Source: Pandoraea faecigallinarum (lineage in GTDB: Bacteria > Pseudomonadota > Gammaproteobacteria > Burkholderiales > Burkholderiaceae). From it: a stretch of DNA of 64,000 nucleotides. The notes beneath the pieces are model-generated. The model made no database searches. It worked only from the letters and a program-made list of their open reading frames with translations, and was not told the DNA's origin. The DNA is taken from assembly GCF_001029105.3 (NCBI RefSeq), contig NZ_CP011807.3, positions 682,001-746,000 on the forward strand. Reading direction: 5' to 3'. This document shows, one piece after another, positions 17,465-25,311 of this stretch. The translations under genes were made by a program, and so were the position numbers. The stretch's first letter is position 1. Every line of letters begins with the position of its first letter.

Positions 17465-18420
17465 CGACTTACACCGTCGCACCGCGCACCGGGCATCCGA
17501 CATTGCTGTACTCGGAGCTCGATCTCGACATCGACAATCTCAAGGCCGACATCGCCGTGCTCGGCATGCCCTACGGCGCGCCTTACGCGGCGTCCGATTT
17601 CAGCAACGATCAGACGAACGCACCGTCCGCGATTCGACAGGCGACGGACCGCGTCGTGCGCCGCCCGGAGCACTACGACTTCGATATCGACGGCCCGCTC
17701 CTGCAAGGGCGCAACGATATCCGCTTCGTCGATTGCGGCGACATCGTTCCCGATCTGTCGAAGCCGGGCGAGCATTACGCCCGCGCCGAAGCCGCCGTGC
17801 GCCGCATTGCCGCGGGCGGCGCGATGTCCATCGTGCTGGGCGGCGACCACGGCATTACCACGCCGGTGCTGCGCGGCCTGGACCAGAAGGGACCGATCAC
17901 CCTCGTGCACATCGACGCCCATCTGGACTGGCGCGACGAAGTGAATGGCGTGCGTGAAGGACTGTCGAGCCCGATCCGGCGCGCCTCCGAGATGGCGCAC
18001 GTCGATCGCATCATTCAGATCGGTCTGCGCGCGCAGGGCAGCGGGCGTCCCGCGGACCTCGCCGCGGCGCGCGAATACGGCGCGGAGCTGGTCACCGCGT
18101 ACGAATTGCACGACATCGGCATGGACGCCGTGCTCGACCGGATTCCCGACGGCGGCAACTACTACCTGACCATCGACGCGGACGGTCTGGATCCGTCGAC
18201 CATGCCGGCGGTTGCGGGTCCGGCGCCCGGCGGCGTGACCTTCGTGCAGGCGCGCAAGCTGATTCACGGGCTGGTGCGCAAGGGGCGCGTCGTCGGTATG
18301 GACATCGTCGAAATTCAGCCGGAGAAGGACGACGCCAACCTGATTTCCTGCGTGACGGCAGGCCGTCTCATCCTCAACCTGATCGGCGCGTCGATCCGCG
18401 CGGGACACTTCGACAAATGA
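17461..18420 (+). CDS. Ureohydrolase family (agmatinase / guanidinobutyrase-like)
   Basis: A 319-residue manganese-dependent ureohydrolase that should cleave a guanidino group to urea and an amine. All six expected metal ligands are present: His130 in GGDH, Asp152/His154/Asp156 in IDAHLDW, and Asp239/Asp241 in TIDADGLDP. The usual GGDHSI and SFDIDGLDP motifs appear as GGDHGI and TIDADGLDP, so it is not a standard arginase or a close SpeB copy. It is inserted between the permease and ATPase genes, with 4-base overlaps on both sides, which ties its substrate to the importer. Candidates are agmatine, 4-guanidinobutyrate and 3-guanidinopropionate; the sequence alone does not decide. Confidence 0.87.
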   Translation: MTTYTVAPRTGHPTLLYSELDLDIDNLKADIAVLGMPYGAPYAASDFSNDQTNAPSAIRQATDRVVRRPEHYDFDIDGPLLQGRNDIRFVDCGDIVPDLSKPGEHYARAEAAVRRIAAGGAMSIVLGGDHGITTPVLRGLDQKGPITLVHIDAHLDWRDEVNGVREGLSSPIRRASEMAHVDRIIQIGLRAQGSGRPADLAAAREYGAELVTAYELHDIGMDAVLDRIPDGGNYYLTIDADGLDPSTMPAVAGPAPGGVTFVQARKLIHGLVRKGRVVGMDIVEIQPEKDDANLISCVTAGRLILNLIGASIRAGHFDK

Positions 18421-19163
18421 GCACTGCGCAACCCATCATCGAGATCCGCGGCGTCGATAAATGGTACGGCGCGCACCACGTGCTCAAGCAATGCTCCACG
18501 CATGTCGGCAAGGGCGAAATCGTGGTGGTGTGCGGGCCGTCCGGCTCGGGCAAGTCGACACTCATCAAGACTGTCAATGCGCTGGAGCCGTTTCAGAAGG
18601 GCGACGTCGTCGTGGCGGGAACGTCGCTGAGCGCGAAGTCGACGGACCTGCCGAAGCTGCGCAGCAAGGTCGGCATGGTCTTTCAGCACTTCGAGCTGTT
18701 TCCGCATCTCGATCTGACGCGCAATCTCACCCTCGCGCAACAGATCGTGCTCGGGCGCGACGCCGGCGCCGCGCGCACCAAGGCGCGGGCCTTGCTCGAT
18801 CGCGTCGGCCTGTCCGCGCACGCGCACAAATATCCCGGCCAGTTGTCCGGCGGTCAGCAGCAGCGTGTCGCCATTGCGCGGGCGCTCTCGATGGACCCCA
18901 TGGCGATGTTGTTCGACGAGCCGACGTCCGCGCTCGACCCGGAAATGGTCAACGAAGTCCTCGACGTGATGGTCGCGCTCGCGCGCGAGGGCATGACGAT
19001 GATGGTCGTCACGCACGAAATGGGTTTCGCGCGACGCGTGGCGCATCGCGTCGTTTTCATGGAGGACGGTGCGATTGTCGAGGACACTCCGACCGACGTG
19101 TTCTTCAACGAGGCCGCCAGCCCGGCCGCCCAACGTTTTCTCTCGAAGATCCTCGCACACTGA
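18417..19163 (+). CDS. Amino-acid-type ABC transporter ATPase (GlnQ/HisP-like)
   Basis: A 248-residue ATPase. Walker A GPSGSGKS is at residues 40-47, the signature LSGGQQQR and Walker B MLFDEPTSALDPE follow, and the switch histidine is in MVVTHEMGFARR. This is the classic polar-amino-acid ATPase that pairs with HisMQ permeases. The start overlaps the ureohydrolase stop in ATGA. Separation of the ATPase from its permeases by an enzyme gene is unusual and argues that the ureohydrolase is an integral part of the uptake unit. Confidence 0.93.
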   Translation: MSTAQPIIEIRGVDKWYGAHHVLKQCSTHVGKGEIVVVCGPSGSGKSTLIKTVNALEPFQKGDVVVAGTSLSAKSTDLPKLRSKVGMVFQHFELFPHLDLTRNLTLAQQIVLGRDAGAARTKARALLDRVGLSAHAHKYPGQLSGGQQQRVAIARALSMDPMAMLFDEPTSALDPEMVNEVLDVMVALAREGMTMMVVTHEMGFARRVAHRVVFMEDGAIVEDTPTDVFFNEAASPAAQRFLSKILAH

Positions 19164-19205
19164 GCGAGGCCCTCCGATTTCACCGAGACTCGACACCGAA
19201 ACATC

Positions 19206-19619
19206 ATGACGCACACCCAAATTCGCAAGTTCAATACCCGCGATACCTACCCGGAGCAAAAGCTCGACAACGACTTGTGTCAGGCAGTGATCGCCGGCAA
19301 CACCATTTATCTGCGTGGCCAGATCGGTCAGGACCTCGACACGCGCGAGTCGATCGGTATCGGCGACGTCACCGCGCAGACCGAAAGGGCGATGGCGAAC
19401 GTGAAGATGCTGCTCGACGAATGCGGCAGCCAGCTCGCCGACATCTGCAAGGTCACGGTCTACATCGTGGATCCGCGTTATCGCGAGGCGGTCTACAACG
19501 TGATGGGGCGCTGGCTCAAAGGCGTGTTCCCTGTGTCGACGGGCATCGTGGTGCAGGCGCTGGCGCGCCCGGAATGGTTGGTGGAGATCGATGTAACGGC
19601 AGTGAAGCCGGCGGCATAA
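19206..19619 (+). CDS. Rid-family (YjgF/YER057c) protein lacking the RidA-type Arg motif
   Basis: A 137-residue protein with the Rid fold, probably forming a trimer in the cytosol. RidA enzymes hydrolyse reactive enamines/imines with an Arg in a ProAlaArgSer-like motif. Here the corresponding segment reads VFPVSTGIVVQALARPEWLVEID, quoted only as motif: the Pro-x-Arg position is Val-Ser, so the catalytic Arg appears missing there. It may belong to one of the Rid subfamilies associated with catabolic operons. The gene is 42 bp after the ATPase and likely the last of the operon. A role in handling an imine made from the deguanidinated product is possible but unproven. Confidence 0.8.
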   Translation: MTHTQIRKFNTRDTYPEQKLDNDLCQAVIAGNTIYLRGQIGQDLDTRESIGIGDVTAQTERAMANVKMLLDECGSQLADICKVTVYIVDPRYREAVYNVMGRWLKGVFPVSTGIVVQALARPEWLVEIDVTAVKPAA

Positions 19620-19670
19620 GCGCCATCGGAAGGCGGCAAATCGCCGGCCATCGTCATTTCGTCCTGCCGA

Positions 19671-20267
19671 TCAGAAGCGGCGCTTGACGTACACGGTTGC
19701 GCCGAGATCCTTCTGGCGCAGAATCGGAATCTTCGCGCTCGCGGAGATCGTCCAGTCCTCTGTCTTCAGCGACAGGCCGCGTTTCGGATCGGAGCCGAGC
19801 TTGTCGTCGCTGTTGTTCCATTGGACAAGCGACAACTGGGGCGACCGGTTCGGTCCGATGCTCAGATAGCTGCGCGAAGTATTGGCGGCGGCCGCGGCGT
19901 CGGCCGCGGGTGTCGATTCGAGCCAGTTCGCAGGCCGGGTGTCGTCGCCGTGCACCGCACTGTTGACCGCCTCGATGCGCGTATAGAGGAACGCGTTCGT
20001 CTCGGTCGCCGTCATCCGGTCGACACGCTCGGGTGTCTCCGGACCCTCCCGGCCGAACGGGTACAGCGTCACCGGGACGGCCGGCACCGCTGCCACGGAT
20101 ACGGGGGGAGGCGGTGGCGGGACACGTACGGGTAGCGGTGACGGCCCAAGGTTGGCCATCATCATCCGTTCGGATGAACCCGAGTCGGCGCCCTCGGCAA
20201 TCGCCACGCCGCTAAGCGTGACGACACAGGCGCCTATCATCCATTTGTTCAGGCACGTCATGGACAT
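19671..20267 (-). CDS. Exported protein of unknown function
   Basis: I do not recognise this 198-residue protein. It begins with a signal-peptide-like region (basic start, hydrophobic core, cleavage near VAIAEG, residue 25), then a Pro-rich stretch PVRVPPPPPPVSV (about 46-58), a mostly polar middle, and a C-terminal segment of alternating residues ending in Phe (TVYVKRRF), a feature of outer-membrane beta-barrel or surface proteins. It is convergent with the Rid gene, 51 bp away. Upstream lie 281 bp without another gene. It could be an outer-membrane or periplasmic protein; no function is assigned. Confidence 0.6.
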   Translation of the reverse strand: MSMTCLNKWMIGACVVTLSGVAIAEGADSGSSERMMMANLGPSPLPVRVPPPPPPVSVAAVPAVPVTLYPFGREGPETPERVDRMTATETNAFLYTRIEAVNSAVHGDDTRPANWLESTPAADAAAAANTSRSYLSIGPNRSPQLSLVQWNNSDDKLGSDPKRGLSLKTEDWTISASAKIPILRQKDLGATVYVKRRF

Positions 20268-20548
20268 GCCTCCCGTGAAGGAATGGAAACGCTATTCCAC
20301 TGGCCCCATTTTTACCTTCGTACGGCGCAATGCGTGACGCTTTCGAGCTTCGTAACACGAACCGTCTTGAGCGGTTTTCCTGCACCGTATGCAATTAGGA
20401 AGTGTAGTCAGTCATTTGCATACCGCTACCCCAATTTGTACCGGGGGGTGCCGCGTGCGGCTCACGCGTGTCGCACAGGCCCACCGGACGTGTGCTCCAC
20501 GCGTGCATACCACGCATGACTTCGGGTATATCCCGACGGCTTGCGTAA
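20268..20548. other. Intergenic region upstream of the exported protein
   Basis: No gene is evident in these 281 bp. The region is less GC-rich than its surroundings near 20290-20420 and should carry the promoter of the minus-strand exported-protein gene. The HxlR gene ends at its right edge. Confidence 0.5.
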
Positions 20549-20875
20549 TCAAAGCTTCCCGTCGCGCGCCTTGAGCCAGAGTCCGAACGTTTTCACCACT
20601 TCGACCACCGGCCGCAGGCGTTCGCCGTCTTCCGACAACGCATATTCGACTTTGACCGGCGAGCCCGGATACACGGTGCGCCTGATAAGTCCCGCGTCTT
20701 CCAGTGCACGCAGGTCCAGCGTCAGCATGCGCTGTGAGATGCCGGGCACGTCGCGCCGCAAGTCGTTGAAACGCTTGGGACCGTCGAGCAGGCAGGAGAC
20801 GAGGGGCAGACGCCAGCGTCCCCCCAGAATGCGCATCGATTCCTCCACGGAACAGCCCGACGGGTTCTCCTTCAT
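20549..20875 (-). CDS. HxlR/DUF24-family transcriptional regulator
   Basis: A 108-residue winged helix-turn-helix regulator of the HxlR (DUF24) family. The conserved N-terminal Cys is present at residue 8 in the CSVEE segment, followed by the family hallmark GGRWRLPLVSCLLDGPKRFNDL and the recognition region GISQRMLTLDLRALEDAGL. In YodB-type members that Cys senses electrophiles or quinones, so redox or electrophile control is plausible. A perfect 9-bp inverted repeat lies 22-44 bases upstream of the start, consistent with autoregulation. No target enzyme gene is adjacent, so its regulon is not obvious here. Confidence 0.88.
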   Translation of the reverse strand: MKENPSGCSVEESMRILGGRWRLPLVSCLLDGPKRFNDLRRDVPGISQRMLTLDLRALEDAGLIRRTVYPGSPVKVEYALSEDGERLRPVVEVVKTFGLWLKARDGKL

Positions 20876-20896
20876 GGCACGCTCACATCTTTAACA

Positions 20897-20919
20897 GTAA
20901 GTATATTTTTTATACTTAC
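20897..20919. promoter_or_regulatory. Perfect 9-bp inverted repeat upstream of the HxlR gene
   Basis: GTAAGTATA and TATACTTAC flank a TTTTT spacer, immediately upstream of the HxlR start. The AGTA...TACT pattern resembles sites described for the YodB/HxlR family. It is very AT-rich against a GC-rich background. Autoregulatory operator function is inference from position and sequence. Confidence 0.5.
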
Positions 20920-21009
20920 ATGACATTTTAGTGCCCTCGTCACGCCGATCATGTCGAATATCGAGAATAGCTCGCATCGCTTTCGCAACGGGTGCGGCGA
21001 TGCCGCCGC

Positions 21010-21741
21010 TCACGCCGCGGGTGCGACGCTAACGCCCGTAATCCCGTGGCGCTTCATCGCGTCCTCCACGAAACCTTCACGTTTCATGTCTTCCACGAAT
21101 GCCTTTAGGTAGGCCGACGCAGCTTCGCCGCGCGTGATCGGCAGGCCCATGGCCTGACGGATTTCCATGAAACGTTCGTCCAGCAGGCGGTATCCGCTCA
21201 GATGCGCGATGTCCTGCTGCAACTGTTGCTTTACGCCCGCCGCCACTTCGCATCCGGTTTCGATGAACGTCTTGATGACGGCGGGCGACGTGGGCGCGCG
21301 AACGATTTGCGCGTGTTGCAGTTCGCGAGTGAGGAACAGGTCGTAAGCGCTGCCCTTGCCGACGACCACGCGCGTGCCGGCCTGGTCGACATCCGCGTTC
21401 GTTCCGACGGGTGAATTCTCGCGCACGAGGTAGAAGCCTTCGATGAGGAGATACGGTGCGGTGAAGCCGATCGTGGCGGCGCGGCGCGGGTCGATGGCGA
21501 AGAAGCCGACGTCGGCCTGTTCGTTCGTGATCGTCTCGACGGATTTCCCGGCGGCGTCGACCACGACCAGTTCCAGCGGCACGCCGAGACGTTTCGCTAA
21601 CGCCCCGGCCAGATCGACCGAGATACCGATGGGCCGGGACTGGGCATCGGTGCCGGCGAGAATCGGGTTGCCAAGGTTGATGCATGCACGCAGCACGCCA
21701 GTCGGGGCAAACGCGGCAAGTGGGATCGAGTCGGGCGTCAT
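21010..21741 (-). CDS. Family 3 solute-binding-like protein without signal peptide
   Basis: A 243-residue protein with the family 3 binding-protein fold: GVLRACINLGNPILAG near the start, then SVDLAGALAKRLGVPLELVVVDAAGK and ADVGFFAIDPRRA. The N-terminus (MTPDSIPLAAFAPTG) has no hydrophobic core or basic start, so it is predicted cytosolic. No permease or ATPase genes are next to it. Such unexported homologues occur in catabolic loci, and some may act as enzymes or sensors. Alternatively the true start lies upstream and the signal is lost, but in-frame sequence above 21741 is the fragmentary region. Function is unknown. Confidence 0.75.
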   Translation of the reverse strand: MTPDSIPLAAFAPTGVLRACINLGNPILAGTDAQSRPIGISVDLAGALAKRLGVPLELVVVDAAGKSVETITNEQADVGFFAIDPRRAATIGFTAPYLLIEGFYLVRENSPVGTNADVDQAGTRVVVGKGSAYDLFLTRELQHAQIVRAPTSPAVIKTFIETGCEVAAGVKQQLQQDIAHLSGYRLLDERFMEIRQAMGLPITRGEAASAYLKAFVEDMKREGFVEDAMKRHGITGVSVAPAA

Positions 21742-21822
21742 GACGAAGGGTCAACAAGGAAAGAAGGGGCTGAGATGGAGAATACCGGCAATCCCGGGGG
21801 CGCGGGCGGGCACGATCGTTCG

Positions 21823-21935
21823 TCAACTGAACAATCCCAGAGCCCGGGTGGTCTCGATGGCTTCTCTGCGACTACGTACGCCAAGTTTGTCGAAGATCCG
21901 CTGCATGTACCACTTGACTGTTCCCTCGTTATCAC
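21823..21935 (-). pseudogene. Remnant of a LuxR/NarL-type regulator, C-terminal helix-turn-helix only
   Basis: On the minus strand the segment ending at 21823 reads GTVKWYMQRIFDKLGVRSR and then EAIETTRALGL, the recognition helix and C-terminus of a LuxR-family DNA-binding domain. The usual upstream half of the domain (the NKEIA helix) and any receiver or sensor domain are absent: above about 21935 the frame loses similarity. This is the first of three neighbouring fragments and marks a deletion or recombination scar. Only the C-terminal end survives, so no function is expected. Confidence 0.75.
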
Positions 21936-21939
21936 GTTC

Positions 21940-22148
21940 CCCGCGCATCGGACGTGGCGGTCTGGCGGTACACCGCAGAAGTACTGCCGGCGCTCGCAGA
22001 CGAGGACATCGCCAAAGGCGCGGGAGAAATGACGCTGGTGGCGCCGATTCCGGCGGCGGCCAACGCTGTTGCTCATGCCATTGGCGCACGGATTCGCGAC
22101 CTTCCGGTGACGCCGGAGAAAATTCGCAAGGCGCTCAATCAATCATGA
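21940..22148 (+). pseudogene. Remnant of xanthine dehydrogenase-type molybdopterin subunit, C-terminal end
   Basis: On the plus strand the frame through 21954-22148 translates to VWRYTAEVLPALADEDIAKG, then GEMTLVAPIPAAANAVAHA and DLPVTPEKIRKAL, the conserved C-terminal end of the large molybdenum-binding subunit of xanthine dehydrogenase/aldehyde oxidase enzymes. Nothing upstream continues that frame: the LuxR remnant begins there on the other strand. Its stop overlaps an ATG in ATGA, showing that the remnant once belonged to an operon with the next fragment. Confidence 0.75.
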
Positions 22149-22250
22149 AAACAAAGACCCTGAAGCTGACGATCAACGGCAAAGTCTACGGGCCGACAGC
22201 GATCCCGGAGCATCTGATGATGGTGGACTATCTGCACGAGTACGCGCGCT
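22145..22250 (+). pseudogene. Remnant of a [2Fe-2S] subunit of a molybdenum hydroxylase, N-terminal end
   Basis: The ATG at 22145 begins MKTKTLKLTINGKVYGPTAI, and MMVDYLHEYARL follows, the N-terminus of the iron-sulfur small subunit of aldehyde oxidase/isoquinoline oxidoreductase enzymes. After about residue 36 the similarity stops, before the expected cysteine cluster that binds the first [2Fe-2S] centre, and the frame runs on into the end of the MscS gene. The subunit is therefore broken and non-functional. With the preceding fragment it shows that a molybdenum hydroxylase operon was lost here, apart from the two subunit ends at their junction. Confidence 0.7.
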
Positions 22251-22308
22251 TGCCCGGCGACGCTCTGGCCGTTGACTCCCCCTTTCCCAACAGCGACCGC
22301 GACGCGTG

Positions 22309-24045
22309 TCATGCTTTGGCATCGTGCGTCTCGCCCGGATCGCTCTGAGGCATTGCGGGCGCCGGCGCCCACCCTCCCGGCGCAATGACAACCGGCGCCT
22401 CCGGTTGCTCCTCGAAATGCGGCGACATGATTTGCACGCCGAATTCGTTGAAGACGTCCACAATCTGGCTATGAAGCTCGCTTAGCATGACGAGGCGTTG
22501 CACGGGGTTCACAGGGGCAACATGCAGGTCGTATTCGATGTAAAAGTCCGACAGGGCGCGCTGCAGGACCAAGGGCGCAGGGGATTGCGCCACGCTGCGC
22601 GTTCGTGCCGCTGCCAGACACAGCATGGCTTGCACCTGTCGCCATGGCGTGTCGTAACCGATCGTCACCGACGTGCTCACCAGGGCTGGCGCCTTGCCGT
22701 CGCGACTTGAATAGTTGTGCACAATGGCCCCGACGACCACCGCATTGGGTATCGTGACTTCTTCCTGCCTGACGTTCGTCAATTTGACCGACAGGGTGTC
22801 CACGCTGACCACCACACCCGCCGTATCGCCGATCTGCACCATGTCGCCCGCCTGGAACGCCCGGCTGTAAGTGACGACAATGCCGCTCATCAGTTGGTTG
22901 ACGATGCCCGCCGAGCCCAGGGACACCATAAGACCGAGGAGCACACTCAACCCCTTGAACACGTCGCTTTGCGCACCGGGGAAATAGGGGTAAGCGAAGG
23001 TCAACGCGAGGGCCCACACGACGATGGCCACGATTCGGCGCGAAGCGTCTGCGGTGTCGGGATGCAAACCGGGTACGTTGAGGTGGCGCTGCTGGATTGC
23101 CGAGAAGACATTATTGATGAGATTGTGCAGCGCCCGTGTCAGAACAAAGATGACGGCGATCGCAATGAGCCCCGGGATTGCATTGACGATGCCCAGCGCG
23201 AATGTGTTGAGCAGGTTCCAGAGGAAGCCGCTGAGGCGCTCGCCCATCGGTTCCGACACTGGAAAGCGTTCCAGCACGTAAATAAGATAGACGTAGATCA
23301 GCGCGGCCACGAAGAAAAGGAAAAGCAGTTGCACGATCTGCCGTGCCAATTGGAATGCCGAGCCTGTCCAGTCGAACGTCTTTGAAGTACGACGAAGCAA
23401 GTGCGCTTCGACGGCATATTGGATGCGTTCCTGAAGGCGGCTTTGCAGCCGCCCGGCAGTCCACACGAGTATGACCAGCACCGCTGTCGCCAGCAGCGAC
23501 AGAAGTATGCCGCGGATGATGTTAGGCCAGTGCAGTTGCGCCTGCCGGGCCGCTAACGCGACATCGAGCCGCGTCTGGGTTTCGCTTGCGATCACGTCAA
23601 ACGGCCGGCTGTCGGCCTCGTCGACATCCCCTTCGAGCAGGGCAAAGAGAATGCGGTCGCCACGTCGGAAGACGATACCGCGATTTTGTCCCAGCGACCC
23701 CTGTACGGCCTGCGTGGGCAAACGCAGGATGCTCTCCGGCAAGCCGTCGAGTACCGCGTAGGAGCGCTCGGCGCGCTGCTGTGGTGTGGCCCCACCAAGC
23801 GAGGCGCGGAATGTCGCGATAGGGCGATCCATATATCGGAGGTCGGCGGCGGGTGCGTCCTGTGCGGCGCCCGGATGCGAAGCCTGAGCCGATGCAGTCG
23901 GAACGCCCGTGAGCATCAGCAGACATGCCAACAGCGACACCGACAGGCCTGCGAGCACGCCGCCCATTTTCCGGCCTAATGATCGCATCGTGCCGCTTCG
24001 CATTCTGACGGCAGAATTCGCGTGCGTAGCCATGCAGATCATCAT
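22309..24045 (-). CDS. MscS-family mechanosensitive ion channel
   Basis: A 578-residue channel of the large MscS/MscM class. The ATG at 24043-24045 has AGGAG seven bases upstream. A signal-like hydrophobic segment (about residues 25-48, ending in TASAQA) precedes a periplasmic domain; several membrane helices follow, then the pore-lining TM3 region (SVLLGLMVSLGSAGIVNQLMSG) and the cytosolic beta domain (AGDMVQIGDTAGVVVSVDTL) typical of MscS. It should open under osmotic downshock, and larger members can have signalling roles. One copy of the shared island element lies 58-99 bases upstream of the start (24103-24144) in the orientation facing this gene. Confidence 0.92.
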   Translation of the reverse strand: MMICMATHANSAVRMRSGTMRSLGRKMGGVLAGLSVSLLACLLMLTGVPTASAQASHPGAAQDAPAADLRYMDRPIATFRASLGGATPQQRAERSYAVLDGLPESILRLPTQAVQGSLGQNRGIVFRRGDRILFALLEGDVDEADSRPFDVIASETQTRLDVALAARQAQLHWPNIIRGILLSLLATAVLVILVWTAGRLQSRLQERIQYAVEAHLLRRTSKTFDWTGSAFQLARQIVQLLFLFFVAALIYVYLIYVLERFPVSEPMGERLSGFLWNLLNTFALGIVNAIPGLIAIAVIFVLTRALHNLINNVFSAIQQRHLNVPGLHPDTADASRRIVAIVVWALALTFAYPYFPGAQSDVFKGLSVLLGLMVSLGSAGIVNQLMSGIVVTYSRAFQAGDMVQIGDTAGVVVSVDTLSVKLTNVRQEEVTIPNAVVVGAIVHNYSSRDGKAPALVSTSVTIGYDTPWRQVQAMLCLAAARTRSVAQSPAPLVLQRALSDFYIEYDLHVAPVNPVQRLVMLSELHSQIVDVFNEFGVQIMSPHFEEQPEAPVVIAPGGWAPAPAMPQSDPGETHDAKA

Positions 24046-24102
24046 GGATGCTCCTGATTGAAATACCACGGCGGACCCGACGCCATTCTCGCGCGAAGTG
24101 CG

Positions 24103-24144
24103 ATGCCCCGGGGGGCAAATTGGTTGCCCTAAACCCCGATGGCG
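24103..24144 (-). promoter_or_regulatory. Shared island element, copy A (upstream of mscS-like gene)
   Basis: Read on the minus strand it is CGCCATCGGG, N5, GGGCAA, N15, GGGCAT. The same pieces with identical spacing recur at 25323-25365, 28854-28896 and 32763-32806. It lies 58 bases upstream of the mechanosensitive channel start. A hexamer TATTTC sits 37 bases beyond the last GGGCAT; copy C has TACATT at the same distance, a possible -10. The transcription factor is unknown. Confidence 0.7.
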
Positions 24145-24207
24145 TGTGCGCGCGTCCGGCGCAAGACCGCGGGCCCGAGTCCATTTGACGGGCAGCGCGG
24201 TGGCAGC

Positions 24208-25224
24208 TCAGAAGCTCATGGCGAATCCGAAAGAGACGCCTTGCACGTTGCGTCCGAAGACGTAACGGGCCATGAGCCGCGTACGTGTGACAACCACGGG
24301 ATACTTGCTGCTGTCCAGCTCCAGCCCAACCCCCAACGACGTCAGATTGTTGAAACCCAGAACGCCGGCGCTATCGCCGAAATACTGCGAATAGGCCGCC
24401 TCGAGCACGTAGCGCACCGGCCGGTCGAGCGCACGCAGGCCGGTCGGCGCACGCCAACGCGACCAGAGGCTCAATTGCTGAGCGTTGGCGTTACCCTGTA
24501 CGCCCGCGGACGAGCTGCCGAAGCTGCGCAGATGAATGTTCGTCAGACGCAGTTCGACGTCGATCTCGTAGGCCTCGCGATAGTGCTCGAAGTCGAGCAT
24601 GAGCGATCCGCCAAGGCCATAAGCGTTCAGCGCGCCATTCTTGAGAAATTGCGTATCGAGATCGGTCGCGCGGTCAAGCAGGGTTTCGCCGACGCGCAGG
24701 TCGCTCACGACCCGGCCCAGGCTGCCGTTCAAAATGGGGCGAAGCACCAATTCGTCTGCCAGACGGAAGTCCCATCCCACGCCGACCGTGGTGCTAAGCG
24801 TGTTCCACCGCACCGGAAGCGCCCGGGACTCGGAGCCGTCCGAGGCGATGAACGTCGGATCGTAACGACTGTAGGCGAGCGTGCCCTCCAGGTAGAGCGG
24901 AAACGAACGGCTGATCGTAAAGCCGCCGCCAAGCTGTGTCTGCCAGAAGCCGGGATTGCCCGTCGATCCGTTATTGATCGACAGCGAACTCGTGGTGACA
25001 TCGGGCACGGTCGTGTAGCTCATGATCGCCAGCACGCTGTTCGCATGACTGCGCACGTCGGTGCCGACACGCAGCGGCGTGGTCTGGGCGAGCGCCGCAG
25101 GGGCGGCCACCGTCAGGCAGGACAGGGCGCCGAGCAGGGCAGGCCAGATGGCGGGTGGCCAGCGAAGATTGCGCCGGGTTCCACACACACGGGCGCGCTT
25201 ACTCGTATGTCGTGTCGCCGCCAT
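24208..25224 (-). CDS. Outer-membrane beta-barrel protein of unknown function
   Basis: A 338-residue exported protein. A long basic N-terminus leads into a hydrophobic signal core and AALAQ cleavage region (about residues 36-47). The mature part alternates polar and hydrophobic residues in strand-like blocks with Gly/Tyr/Arg-rich turns (TQLGGGFTISRSFPLYLEGT) and ends in FGFAMSF, the C-terminal Phe signature for outer-membrane barrel assembly. It resembles autotransporter-barrel-like or Solitary outer-membrane proteins, but I cannot name a family. Copy B of the shared element lies about 100 bases upstream, oriented toward this gene, in the gap shared with the diguanylate cyclase. Confidence 0.7.
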   Translation of the reverse strand: MAATRHTSKRARVCGTRRNLRWPPAIWPALLGALSCLTVAAPAALAQTTPLRVGTDVRSHANSVLAIMSYTTVPDVTTSSLSINNGSTGNPGFWQTQLGGGFTISRSFPLYLEGTLAYSRYDPTFIASDGSESRALPVRWNTLSTTVGVGWDFRLADELVLRPILNGSLGRVVSDLRVGETLLDRATDLDTQFLKNGALNAYGLGGSLMLDFEHYREAYEIDVELRLTNIHLRSFGSSSAGVQGNANAQQLSLWSRWRAPTGLRALDRPVRYVLEAAYSQYFGDSAGVLGFNNLTSLGVGLELDSSKYPVVVTRTRLMARYVFGRNVQGVSFGFAMSF

Positions 25225-25311
25225 ACTCCACTCGCGTCGTTGACGTTGCAGTGCACACTAGTCGCCGTGAGCCATTGTCGCGGCTGCCCCGCTCGTAGAC
25301 CATCGGTGTCT

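Noticed and set aside
20420..20460. Possible fifth copy of the shared island element (CCCCAATTTGTACCGGGGGG)
   Set aside because: It lacks the CATCGGG end and the N5/N15 spacing, so the similarity is superficial.
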